Shown: positions 6,498 through 13,900 of the stretch, piece by piece | Layout: every line of letters starts with the position of its first letter | Position numbering within the stretch: the first letter of the stretch is position 1 | Source: JBDTRY01 sp039931435 | GTDB taxonomy: Bacteria; Acidobacteriota; Thermoanaerobaculia; Gp7-AA8 | Reading direction: 5' to 3' | Assembly (NCBI GenBank): GCA_039931435.1 | Contig: JBDTRY010000081.1 | Coordinates: forward strand, 1 to 14,516 | DNA length: 14,516 bases | Program-made: the position numbers and the translations under genes | Notes under the pieces: generated by a model | The model's input: the letters and a program-made list of their open reading frames with translations, nothing else | The model's database searches: none | What the model was told of the DNA's origin: nothing

Positions 6498-6782
6498 TCA
6501 GGACCGCTTGATGATGCGCTCGTACTCTTCGTGCGGACCGATCCAGAACCAGAGGATCCCTGCCTCGGAGGCCACTCCCAGCGCTCGATACGTCGCTCCG
6601 ACTCTGGCCGACCAGTAGCGGCCAACTCGTTTGAGATGAAGCGAGGGATGGCGAGGATCAGATTTGAGGAGCTCGAAGTTCTCGCGTGCAACCTGTTGAA
6701 CTTCTGCAGGCAATTCTCCCAAAGACGCCAGAAGCGACGACCGGCGCGGTGGCTCAAAGCTCCGTCGTCTCGCCTCGCACAT
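6498..6782 (-). CDS. RelE/ParE-superfamily toxin, 94 aa
   Basis: The C-terminal two thirds match a well-known RelE/ParE-like toxin type. SLGELPAEVQQVARENFELL (19-38) is followed by the hallmark DPRHPSLHLKRVGRYWSARV (42-61), then YRALGV (64-69) and ILWFWIGPHEEYERII (76-91). Such toxins are small ribosome-dependent mRNA interferases or gyrase inhibitors; which one applies here cannot be read from sequence. I chose the ATG at 6782, which overlaps the antitoxin end by 29 nt and gives the usual length near 90. No strong ribosome site is seen, so translational coupling with the upstream antitoxin is likely. It is intracellular. No lesion is seen, so it is probably active and needs its partner. Confidence 0.8.
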   Translation of the reverse strand: MCEARRRSFEPPRRSSLLASLGELPAEVQQVARENFELLKSDPRHPSLHLKRVGRYWSARVGATYRALGVASEAGILWFWIGPHEEYERIIKRS

Positions 6783-6954
6783 GTTCGGCGAGAGCTTCCT
6801 CGGCCAACGCGTCAAGACGACCTGCGGCGACGTCCTCTTCGATCTCACGATCCCAGACCTGCCAGTCATGCTCGACAAACCAGGCGCGAAACGCCGCAAG
6901 CTCGTCGGGACTGAGCGCTGCTACTTCGTTTTCGAGCGATTCGAGTTTAGTCAT
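6754..6954 (-). CDS. Putative antitoxin of the RelE/ParE-like pair, 66 aa
   Basis: The ATG at 6954 is preceded by GGAG with a 5-nt spacer; an earlier in-frame ATG at 7002 lacks this and is rejected. The protein begins MTKLESLENEVAALSPDELA, continues AFRAWFVEHDWQVWDREIEE and ends DVAAGRLDALAEEALAEH plus RGETTEL. This short, acidic, helical layout, with a WDxxIExDVAAGRLDxLAEEAL signature, is typical of the small antitoxins encoded just before this toxin type. The C-terminal half is expected to wrap the toxin. I see no DNA-binding domain by eye, although these pairs are usually autoregulated. The 29-nt overlap with the toxin indicates one transcript, antitoxin first. Confidence 0.8.
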   Translation of the reverse strand: MTKLESLENEVAALSPDELAAFRAWFVEHDWQVWDREIEEDVAAGRLDALAEEALAEHVRGETTEL

Positions 6955-6965
6955 GGTTTCTCCAG

Positions 6966-7043
6966 GGCGGATTCTCCAGCACCATATTTCCGCTGTCCAC
7001 ACGGCAATCGCGCTGAGCCGCGCGAATCCGCCTTGTTATTGTA
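6966..7043 (-). promoter_or_regulatory. Promoter and candidate operator of the toxin-antitoxin operon
   Basis: On the minus strand TACAAT (7038-7043) is a good -10 box upstream of the antitoxin; the -35 is unclear. Just downstream is a perfect inverted repeat TCGCGC-N6-GCGCGA (7008-7025). A second, wider perfect 9-bp pair is GGCGGATTC (6966-6974) with GAATCCGCC (7024-7032). Palindromes at this position are typical operators for toxin-antitoxin autoregulation. The assignment is by pattern only. Confidence 0.4.
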
Positions 7044-7131
7044 TCGCGCACCCCGGCTGAGCAGTGCATTCGCGTCGGCCTCCAGCGAAGCGTTACAAGT
7101 CATCAGAAAATGACCCGTTCCGCCGGGCAGT

Positions 7132-7365
7132 TCATTTCTTCTTTATCGCTTCGCGCGCCTGGCGAAGCGTGGCCAGTCGTTCACCGATCTCTCTCTCATG
7201 CCCCGAAGTCCCGGGTTCGTAGAAACGCCTGCCCGCCAGCGCTTCCGGCAGGAAGTCCATTGGTGCGGTCTGCTCTTCGAAGTCGTGCGCGTATTTGTAG
7301 CCCTTTCCGTATCGGAGGCCTTTCATCAGGCTGGTCGGGGCGTTGCGGATGTAGAGAGGGACGGG
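7132..7365 (-). pseudogene. rarA: C-terminal fragment of RarA/MgsA AAA+ ATPase
   Basis: The minus strand reads PVPLYIRNAPTSLMKGLRYG, then KGYKYAHDFEEQ, LPEALAGRRFYEP and ERLATLRQAREAIKKK before TGA. This is the C-terminal end of the replication-associated recombination ATPase RarA (MgsA), a family of roughly 430-450 residues that acts at stalled forks. Only about 75 residues remain. The ATPase core with Walker A and B and most of the tetramerisation domain are absent. Homology stops near 7365, where dispersed element copy B begins. No start or ribosome site precedes the fragment. It is a truncated remnant unless the window is misassembled at the repeat. Confidence 0.8.
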
Positions 7366-7375
7366 ACAAGGAGAG

Positions 7376-7589
7376 AGGGAGGGAGCTTCGCTTGTCGGTT
7401 CGCCGCGGCTGACCGAGTGGCGTGCTGGGCAGAAATTCAGTCAGGGCAGAAAGTTGGGCTCCTGCAGGCGGACAGAGTGAGGCGCGGGGCGGACCGTCTG
7501 ACCTCTCGCTGCTCTGGTCCGATGAAGCAATCACCTCTCGCCCGCGCACGAACGGCCTGGGCAGAGAAACGAAGCTCCGTCCCCAAGCT
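7376..7589 (+). mobile_element. Dispersed MITE-like repeat, copy B
   Basis: Second copy of the element seen at 5110-5310, same orientation. It shares exact blocks at 7407-7418, 7503-7517, 7543-7552 and the 25-bp right end at 7565-7589. The left end GGGAGCTTCG (7381-7390) is inverted relative to the right end CGAAGCTCCGTCCCC, giving clear terminal inverted repeats. It lies exactly between the rarA and dihydrofolate-reductase-family fragments, both of which lose homology at its borders. No coding capacity of its own is seen. Confidence 0.65.
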
Positions 7590-7598
7590 GGCTCCACC

Positions 7599-7799
7599 AA
7601 GCTCTACCGATACTCCCGCCGGAGTGGCCGCGAGCTCGCGCGGGCTGAGTACGATCACCGGCTTTTCGCCATACGGCCACGTGGCGAACTTCAGGACGAC
7701 ATCGAATGTGTTCCGTCCGATCACCAGCGCGTCCACGCTTTCCAGGAACTCCTCATAGCCGTGAGGCTCTCCTCCATCGGTTGGTCTCTTCAGACGCTT
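7599..7799 (-). pseudogene. Dihydrofolate-reductase-family (RibD C-terminal-like) fragment
   Basis: The minus strand reads PTDGGEPHGYEEFLESVDAL, then VIGRNTFDVVLKFATWPYGE and KPVIVLSPRELAATPAGVSV. This matches the first half of small dihydrofolate-reductase-like proteins (YyaP/RibD C-terminal type, about 170-180 aa), in particular the nucleotide-binding LVxGRNTFxxVL and the WPYGxKPVxVLS strand. About 25-30 N-terminal residues are missing: a stop codon lies at 7800-7802 and no start is seen. Everything after about residue 75 is replaced by translation of element copy B. It is truncated at both ends, so it is not functional. These proteins act as NADPH-dependent reductases of uncertain substrate. 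Confidence 0.7.
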
Positions 7800-7806
7800 C
7801 TAGAGG

Positions 7807-7824
7807 CTGACGCCCTTCCGTCAG
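7807..7824 (-). terminator. Hairpin downstream of the HEXXH protein gene
   Basis: CTGACG (7807-7812) and CGTCAG (7819-7824) form a perfect 6-bp stem with a 6-nt loop, about 48 nt past the stop of the minus-strand gene ending at 7873. No T-run follows, so its terminator role is tentative. Confidence 0.35.
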
Positions 7825-7872
7825 ACGTCAAATAGAGAGCGCCCGATCATCACCTATAACCTGTGCCCTTTC

Positions 7873-10269
7873 CTACGGTTGCGGCGTCGAGGTCAGCCTG
7901 TAGCTGATCGTGCCAAACCCCGGTGCTGTGAAACTCTTCTCCATGATCGTTCCGCTGCGATCGACGAGGGGTAAGTCAGGCCCGGGAACGCCGAAACAAC
8001 CACCCAGAGGTAAGGGGGTCATCACGCCGGAGCAGTTCACGAACACCGGCACCGGATTGAAAAATCCTCCGTTGTATCCCCGATGAGCTCTTCCGCCAGT
8101 GACAAGGTTGTACGTGGACAGCGACGTGCCCGGGCCGATTGATAGTGTGCCTTCACCCGAACAGTTGCCAGACGCTCTCCATGTGCCGCTCCCCGTCGCT
8201 TCGTATCCTCCGATCCCGTCCCCGGCTCGAGTGAAGGTCAAATCCAGCTGACAGTCGATCTTCAGGTCGCCGGTCCCTGTTTTTGATGAGCTCCCTTTCC
8301 ATTGGTAGCATCCCATGTTGGAGACCCAGAGAACCGGCGGGAGTCCCTCCGGGCGCAGTCTGCGATCACGATCCATGAACTCGGCGTTGGAGATGATGAT
8401 CACCAGCTCTTCGATCCGCTGGGAAGTCTGGTCCCGGCAAAATGTCACGGATGGCCGTTCCGTCCAATCATCTTCCTTCCACTGACCACCAATTTTGATG
8501 AAGGCCCACACGTGATCACCCGGTTTCGTCTGGCTTGCAGGAAGGGGTTGATACGTGGTGAGCGGCTCGGCGGTCTCCTCGAGCTTCGAGGTGACGCCGT
8601 TCCAGAACACCACCGTCCGGGCGCCGTCGTCGGTAAACTTGAAGTGTTTGTAGGTGGCCGAGAGGAGTGGAAGATCGACCTGCAATTCCACCTTTGCATC
8701 GGGCCGGCCACCGAGAGCAGCATCGAAGGGAACTCCACCTGGTAGACGAGCGCCCCAGTCCAGATTGTCCCACTCCTGGAATCGTTCATCCGGTTTGCGG
8801 TTCCACGCGGCGCGGACAAATTCCGGCCAGATAGCCTTGAACCCACCCGGGATGGCGTCGTTGACCGCCTCCAGCGCTGGTTCGATTTCACACAACTTCC
8901 ACGCCGTGCCGACGAAGAAAGGTGTGCCGGTCTTTCGATGCACAAAGAAAGGCAGGAGGTAGGCGCCATATTCGTGGCTGCCATCCTTGAGATCGAGCTG
9001 CTCCTCGGGACGATCCAGAAGGAATGACGCGTAGCTATGCTCCTCGTTTTTTTCTTTGTAAACGAAGTCTTCCGCCCACTCCGCGCTCGCCTCGGTCCAC
9101 CAGCCGTACTTCTCACCACCGAGGCAGCCCTGCAGGTCGTAGGAGAATTGGAAGCCGTGAAAGATCTCATGCGCAACACTGCTGTCACTCGCATTTCGTC
9201 TCAAAACGATGTACGCGGGTGTGTTTTTGCAACCCTCGTAGGGCTGTGTTACGCCGATAGCGCCGCCTTCGGGCACAATTAGATTGAGGTCGATGTCGGA
9301 GACAAAGATGTCCAGCCGGCCGTCTCCACCGTTGCACTCCTCGTCCCCATCCGACAGCGGGCGGTGCGGGCTCAGAAGATTTGCGATATTGGTGTAGATC
9401 TCTCTGTCGATCGCGTTGATGATCTGACGCGCTCGCGTCTCATCTTGAGAATTGTTGCCGTCGAACCAGACCGTGTAGGGTGAGTTTTCCGTGTCTAATC
9501 CCACCCATGCGCCGAACAGATCGCAGCGGCTGGCGTTCGCTCGCGGGCCTTTTGAGAGACCAGCGTTGGCCCAGCTTCCGGCGTAGATGGGAGGGGTGAG
9601 AAAAGGCTGAACGAGGGCTTGCATCTCCGGCGAGAGGGTCCTGAATCGGTTGTTCACCTCCGCCATGTATAGAGAGTCTTGAGGACGCCCGCCTCCCTGG
9701 TACTGCGCGGGCAGCCGCGCATCCTGAAAGAGTGAATAAACGCGGTACAGCAACGCCGTTTCGCTGCTCAGCTTCCCCGAGGCCTCGTCGAGGTCCAGCA
9801 ACTCCGCTCCGCTCACTCCCTTTTTTACCCGTCGTCGAACAGCGTTCGCATCGGGTTGGATAGGCTCGCTCTTTTCCAGCTCAGTGGAACGGACCTCAAT
9901 CCGTCCACCTCCTTCAAGGACCTCGACACGCAGCTTCGTACCCTCGAAGGCGTCCTCAGCGAAATGATTACGCAAACGCACCACTCGTTTCTCGGATGCA
10001 TTGAGGACGAACAACCTTCCACCACCAATCGGATTTCCTTGCGCGTCGATTGGAGTGATCCGCACAACCGCGTCAGCACCGTGAACCTCTTGCAGTTGAA
10101 CGATCGGGTCATCGGCAGGAAGTAGCACCAGCCTTCCTCCATGCTGGTGGCGGAGATTCAGGACGTCTCCCTCGACGAGAGTCTGTTCGCTCGTGGCGAA
10201 CATTGACGGGGCGAACAGCAGGAGCAAAGGAAGTTGGAAAAACAGAACGCTCCGAACTCTCGGCAACAT
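7873..10269 (-). CDS. Exported HEXXH protein, probable zinc metallopeptidase, 798 aa
   Basis: The ATG at 10269 follows AAGGAGG with a 5-nt spacer, so the in-frame upstream extension is rejected. Residues 1-25 are a signal peptide (VLFFQLPLLLLFAPSMFA). The region around 30-130 is beta-rich. An acidic, glycine-rich loop DGDEECNGGDGRLDIFVSDI (307-326) resembles a calcium-binding loop. The zinc motif HEIFHGFQ begins at His367 (His367, Glu368, His371), and WWTEASAEWAED (390-401) offers a third ligand (Glu393 or Glu397), as in gluzincins. Residues 650-798 form a Gly/Ser/Thr-rich beta domain with cysteines at 654, 673, 703, 746 and 758, perhaps disulphide-linked and for surface attachment. It would act outside the cytoplasm on an unknown protein. 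HEXFHxxQ proteins with such acidic loops occur in myxobacteria and related groups; I cannot name the family surely. It is divergent from kinase 2. Confidence 0.8.
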   Translation of the reverse strand: MLPRVRSVLFFQLPLLLLFAPSMFATSEQTLVEGDVLNLRHQHGGRLVLLPADDPIVQLQEVHGADAVVRITPIDAQGNPIGGGRLFVLNASEKRVVRLRNHFAEDAFEGTKLRVEVLEGGGRIEVRSTELEKSEPIQPDANAVRRRVKKGVSGAELLDLDEASGKLSSETALLYRVYSLFQDARLPAQYQGGGRPQDSLYMAEVNNRFRTLSPEMQALVQPFLTPPIYAGSWANAGLSKGPRANASRCDLFGAWVGLDTENSPYTVWFDGNNSQDETRARQIINAIDREIYTNIANLLSPHRPLSDGDEECNGGDGRLDIFVSDIDLNLIVPEGGAIGVTQPYEGCKNTPAYIVLRRNASDSSVAHEIFHGFQFSYDLQGCLGGEKYGWWTEASAEWAEDFVYKEKNEEHSYASFLLDRPEEQLDLKDGSHEYGAYLLPFFVHRKTGTPFFVGTAWKLCEIEPALEAVNDAIPGGFKAIWPEFVRAAWNRKPDERFQEWDNLDWGARLPGGVPFDAALGGRPDAKVELQVDLPLLSATYKHFKFTDDGARTVVFWNGVTSKLEETAEPLTTYQPLPASQTKPGDHVWAFIKIGGQWKEDDWTERPSVTFCRDQTSQRIEELVIIISNAEFMDRDRRLRPEGLPPVLWVSNMGCYQWKGSSSKTGTGDLKIDCQLDLTFTRAGDGIGGYEATGSGTWRASGNCSGEGTLSIGPGTSLSTYNLVTGGRAHRGYNGGFFNPVPVFVNCSGVMTPLPLGGCFGVPGPDLPLVDRSGTIMEKSFTAPGFGTISYRLTSTPQP

Positions 10270-10366
10270 TCGATCCTCCTTACCATCAGATCTCTCGCGG
10301 CGCGCCGGCACGAAATCTCCTCGGGAATTGGGAAGCAGGCGCCGTCGCAGGTCTGGGGAGCAACGA

Positions 10367-10372
10367 ATCATA
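10367..10372 (-). promoter_or_regulatory. Candidate -10 box of the HEXXH protein gene
   Basis: TATGAT on the minus strand, about 97 nt before the ATG, lies in a locally AT-rich patch. TTGTTC is present upstream but at a 19-nt spacing, which is long. This is a weak prediction. Confidence 0.25.
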
Positions 10373-10507
10373 CATTCAATCGATGCGCAAAGAACAAGAG
10401 TGGGTACACCGTTGTTTTTGAGAGTGGCCAGCGGGCTGTTTCTGTTCCGCAAAGCGACGCCGGCGTCCGGCTCGTCCGAGGGGTGGGTACGTGCCGCATT
10501 CGTCGCC

Positions 10508-10660
10508 ACTTTGCTCGAGGCGATCGAGATGGACGGCATCACGGGGACCAGTTGCTTCCGGGCGACCGCTTTCCCTCGAATCTTGGCGAGAGCGACGCTA
10601 CCTGACCGCACTTGTCCGCTATCTCGTGCACAATCCCGTGCGGGCCTGTCGAGAAGCACC
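10508..10660 (+). pseudogene. Remnant of a RAYT/IS200-like (Y1) transposase
   Basis: Two adjacent plus-strand frames give consecutive pieces of a REP-associated tyrosine transposase. GDQLLPGDRFPSNLGES ends near 10592 in one frame. ERRYLTALVRYLVHNPVRA (10590-10646) continues in the next. Family members typically read GxLFGDRFxSxLxES(x)YLxxLxRYxxxNPVRAG, so the order and spacing fit with a one-base frame change between them. The catalytic tyrosine and HUH parts, normally before or after this segment, are not recognisable. RAYTs are usually about 150-300 aa, so only a small decayed piece is left. It fills part of the 480-nt gap between the HEXXH gene and kinase 2; otherwise that gap (10270-10749) holds only the two candidate promoters. 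Confidence 0.5.
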
Positions 10661-10723
10661 GGCGCGGGGAAAAGTCTCACCCTCGTGCCACCGTCAGCTC
10701 CGGGTCACCCGCGGACTGGCATC

Positions 10724-10729
10724 TATAAT
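10724..10729 (+). promoter_or_regulatory. Consensus -10 box of kinase 2
   Basis: A perfect TATAAT lies 20 nt before the ATG at 10750, in an AT-rich island (CATCTATAATAATCAG) within GC-rich DNA. The -35 region (GGGTCA at about 10702-10707, 16-nt spacer) is poor. Transcription would start near 10736, leaving about 14 nt of leader with no ribosome site (AACACTACCGTTCT), so the mRNA is nearly leaderless. Confidence 0.55.
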
Positions 10730-10749
10730 AATCAGAACACTACCGTTCT

Positions 10750-13425
10750 ATGACTCGCCAGCAGGGAACTCGCATCGGTCCCTACGAGATCACCTCGCTC
10801 CTTGGAGTCGGGGGAATGGGAGAGGTCTATAAAGCGCGCGACACGCGGCTCGAGCGCAGCGTCGCCCTGAAATTCGTCTCGGCGGAACTTTCCGGCGATA
10901 GCGAGGCGCGAATCCGCTTCAGGCGAGAGGCGATGACAATCGCCGCGATCACGCACCCGAACATCTGCGCTCTTTACGACGTAGGCGAGACCGAGGACTT
11001 CGAAGTAGATGCGGAACATCAGTCCTCCCTCGTCTCCTATCTGGTCATGGAGCTCGTCGATGGAACCACGCTTGCCGAGCGTCTTCTGCGAGGCCCGATG
11101 AAGCCTGAAGAAGCCGTTGCCTGCGCGACCGGCGTCGCCCAGGCGCTCTCCGCTGCGCACGCCGTCGGAATCGTGCATCGTGACCTCAAGCCGGCGAACA
11201 TTATGCTGACGCGCAGCGGGGTAAAGCTGCTCGATTTCGGCTTGGCGCTCTTCCATGGGATCGGTCCGGTCGATGGAAAAAGCACCGATCGGACGGTCCC
11301 TCATTCTCGCGAGTCGGGAATCGCGGGAACGCTGCAATACATGGCGCCCGAGCAACTGGAGGGCAAGCCGCCGGACGCGCGTTCGGACATCTTCGCCTTC
11401 GGAGCGATCCTGTACGAGATGCTGTCCGGCCGCAGGGCGTTCGAAGGATCCAGCCAGGCCAGCCTGATCGCCACAATCCTCCACTCCACTCCGCTGCCCG
11501 TGCCTGCGATTGATCCGTCCGGGCCGCTCCAACGCCTTATCGGGAATTGTCTGAAGAAGGATGCGGACGAGCGATGGGCCTCAGCGCATGATCTTGTTCT
11601 GGCGCTGCAGGGCATCGTATCGGACACGAGGCAGGAGAATAGGGAATCCGCTGGCCGGAGAACTCCGGCATCGCTCGCAGGCTGGGTTGCAGCGGCAATA
11701 TTTGCGCTCCTGGCGGTTGCTGCCCTTCTCCAGGCGCGCAGAGCCGGGACTTCGCCAGCGCCGGGTCTCGATCTCTACTCGATTCTTCCGCCGGCAACCA
11801 CGGTATTTTCCTACGGCGAAGCTCCGCAGATTTCTCCTGACGGATCGCTCATCGCTCTCCTTGCCCATGATGTCAGCGGTACATCCATGCTCTACATTCG
11901 CCGCCGAGGAATAGACGGAGCGACGGCCATCGCCGGAAGCGAGGGAGCATTTCTTCCTTTCTGGTCGCCGGACAGCCGGTCCCTCGGATTTTTCGCCGAC
12001 GGAAAGCTGAAGACCGTGTCGCTGAACGGAGGAATGCCACAGACGATCGCCAGTGCACCGGTGCCCCGCGGCGGTACATGGGGCCGCAATGGCGATATCC
12101 TTTTCATCGGCCTTCCCAGCCTCCCGCCGTTTCGGGTGCCGGCCGACGGCGGCGAGGCCGTTCCCGTTCCCATTGCTCCGGGGTCGCGGCAGAATCGCTG
12201 GTTTCCAACGTTTCTTCCCGACGGGCATCACTATCTTTATCTGGGAGTCGGTCCCCCGGATCCCTCCGGATTTTCAGTATGGGCGGGCTCCATTGATTCG
12301 GCAGAGGTCAAGGAGATCCTGAAAACAAAGACCACAGTGGCTTACGCACCCGGATACCTCTTGTATCGGCGTGAGGCCGCTCTGATGGCCCAGCCGTTCG
12401 ATGCCGCCAGGCTCGAGTTCACTGGAGCGGCCACCCCGGTCGCTGAGGGCATCGGCTACAACGCCATCACCTATCAATCTCTGTTCTCGGTCTCCTCGGT
12501 GGGAACTCTGGTCTACAAGAATTTGGCTGCGGGACCTGATGTGGGCTGGTTCGACCGCGGCGGAAAGCGTACGGGTACGGCAGCTCCGGCCGGAGATTAC
12601 AACACCGTGTGCATGACCGCCGGCGAGAAGCTGCTGGTTTACGAGCTGGCCGATCCTGCCACAGGATCGATCGACCTCTGGTCGCGCGACCTGAGCTCTG
12701 GCAGTTCGACTCGCATTACTTTCGATCCGGCCGTGGACTTCTATCCCGTCTGTTCGCCGTCCGGAACGGAAGCGATCTTTGCCTCACTTCGCATGGGACC
12801 TCCCAACCTGTACAGGGAGGACCTTCGCGTCCCGGGCAGTGAGAAGCTCATCTTTGGCGATCCCTTCCCGAAGATTCCGAGCGACTGGTCGAGGGATGGG
12901 CTGTTACTGATCTTCTCGGTTCTCCATCCGAAGACCAATTGGGACATCTTTGCCATACCGTCTGCGGGAGGGTCGCCCCTGCCCGTCATTGCCACAGCCG
13001 CTGAAGAACGGAACGGAAAATTATCGCCTGACGGGCATTGGATCGCTTACGTATCGAATGAAAGCGGCAGCTTTGAAGTTTACGTGCAGCCGTTCCCGCC
13101 ATCGGGACCGAAGTGGCAGGTTTCCAGGGGCGGAGGGTTGCAACCGGAGTGGCGGAGTGACGGGGGTGAAATGTATTTCATCGGCCGCGACGGGAAGCTC
13201 ATGGCCGTGGATGTGGCCGGAGAAGGTGTCGGTGCATTCATCATGGGCGAGCCGCGCCCTCTGTTCGAGACGCGTATGACGGGATGGGAGCCGGTCTTGC
13301 TCGGCACCCAATACGCCGCCAGCAGAGACGGCTCCAGGTTTGTGGTCATCACCGCTCCTCAGACCCCGCAGCCCATCACCGTGATGCTGAACTGGCCCGC
13401 GGCGCTTCCGGAATCAGGACGGTGA
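10750..13425 (+). CDS. Membrane Ser/Thr protein kinase with PD40 beta-propeller (kinase 2), 891 aa
   Basis: Paralogue of kinase 1 with the same architecture. Kinase core: GVGGMGEVY (19-27), Lys41, alpha-C Glu60, HRDLKPAN (143-150, catalytic Asp145), DFG (162-164), APE (199-201). All catalytic residues are intact. One membrane helix lies at about 309-327 (SLAGWVAAAIFALLAVAALL), with positively charged residues on both sides. The extracytoplasmic part (about 345-891) carries propeller repeats including ISPDGS (361-366), WSPDS (405-409) and LSPDGHW (758-764), and ends with a strand-rich PFPPSGPKWQVS region shared with kinase 1. The activation loop (STDRTVPHSRESGIAGTLQY) differs from kinase 1, which suggests different regulation or substrates. 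The ATG at 10750 gives the family N-terminus (GTRIGPYEI). Ligand and substrates are unknown. It appears monocistronic. Confidence 0.93.
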   Translation: MTRQQGTRIGPYEITSLLGVGGMGEVYKARDTRLERSVALKFVSAELSGDSEARIRFRREAMTIAAITHPNICALYDVGETEDFEVDAEHQSSLVSYLVMELVDGTTLAERLLRGPMKPEEAVACATGVAQALSAAHAVGIVHRDLKPANIMLTRSGVKLLDFGLALFHGIGPVDGKSTDRTVPHSRESGIAGTLQYMAPEQLEGKPPDARSDIFAFGAILYEMLSGRRAFEGSSQASLIATILHSTPLPVPAIDPSGPLQRLIGNCLKKDADERWASAHDLVLALQGIVSDTRQENRESAGRRTPASLAGWVAAAIFALLAVAALLQARRAGTSPAPGLDLYSILPPATTVFSYGEAPQISPDGSLIALLAHDVSGTSMLYIRRRGIDGATAIAGSEGAFLPFWSPDSRSLGFFADGKLKTVSLNGGMPQTIASAPVPRGGTWGRNGDILFIGLPSLPPFRVPADGGEAVPVPIAPGSRQNRWFPTFLPDGHHYLYLGVGPPDPSGFSVWAGSIDSAEVKEILKTKTTVAYAPGYLLYRREAALMAQPFDAARLEFTGAATPVAEGIGYNAITYQSLFSVSSVGTLVYKNLAAGPDVGWFDRGGKRTGTAAPAGDYNTVCMTAGEKLLVYELADPATGSIDLWSRDLSSGSSTRITFDPAVDFYPVCSPSGTEAIFASLRMGPPNLYREDLRVPGSEKLIFGDPFPKIPSDWSRDGLLLIFSVLHPKTNWDIFAIPSAGGSPLPVIATAAEERNGKLSPDGHWIAYVSNESGSFEVYVQPFPPSGPKWQVSRGGGLQPEWRSDGGEMYFIGRDGKLMAVDVAGEGVGAFIMGEPRPLFETRMTGWEPVLLGTQYAASRDGSRFVVITAPQTPQPITVMLNWPAALPESGR

Positions 13426-13501
13426 GCCCCGAAGCATGTCCGCAGGCGATGCAGGTTCCGAAGCGGGATGAATTCTTCACTTATCTGACTCCGGAGTACT
13501 G

Positions 13502-13522
13502 AACTGACTCGCCTCGTCAGTT
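13502..13522 (+). terminator. Hairpin downstream of kinase 2
   Basis: AACTGAC (13502-13508) and GTCAGTT (13516-13522) make a perfect 7-bp stem with a 7-nt loop, 77 nt past the kinase 2 stop. Only a short T-run (TTT within GTCAGTTTCG) follows, so termination is possible but weakly supported. Confidence 0.4.
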
Positions 13523-13887
13523 TCGCCGGGCCGAATCGGACCGGGACCATCGTGCGCGCGCAGTGTATGCGCACCGTCCGGCACCCGTCCATCGTCTCGA
13601 TACCAGTCAATGCTGCAGTAGCTCCGTACGATCGAACGACACCATCCGGGATGCCGCTCAGCTCTTCAACCAGAGAGTTCCCGCGGCCGAACTGGCGTTG
13701 GATGCGGCCGCGCCTGTAATTGAGCGAGGCCGGTCCCTTCAATATCTAGTCGGGGATCGCGGAAGAAAACGCTGTGACCCTTCCCGGGGTCGTAAATCAT
13801 CGTCGATGCGGCCGATCTGTTCCGGTGGTGGCTCGCCTGCGACACTGACCGCAGCCTGATATGCGGCACGCCTCAGCCGTACATTCG

Positions 13888-13900
13888 ACGCCTTCGGCGT
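13888..13900 (-). terminator. Small GC hairpin downstream of the DUF4199 gene
   Basis: ACGCC-TTC-GGCGT (13888-13900) is a perfect 5-bp stem with a 3-nt loop, about 84 nt beyond the stop of the minus-strand gene ending at 13984. No T-run is seen, so support is weak. Confidence 0.25.

Noticed and set aside
10193..10753. Long plus-strand frames opposite the start of the HEXXH gene and its upstream region
   Set aside because: They begin inside the signal-peptide coding region of the minus-strand gene and show no motifs except the short RAYT remnant, which is split over two frames.
10732..11532. A 266-codon minus-strand frame opposite kinase 2
   Set aside because: It is antisense to the conserved kinase core, and its composition matches antisense reading of kinase motifs.
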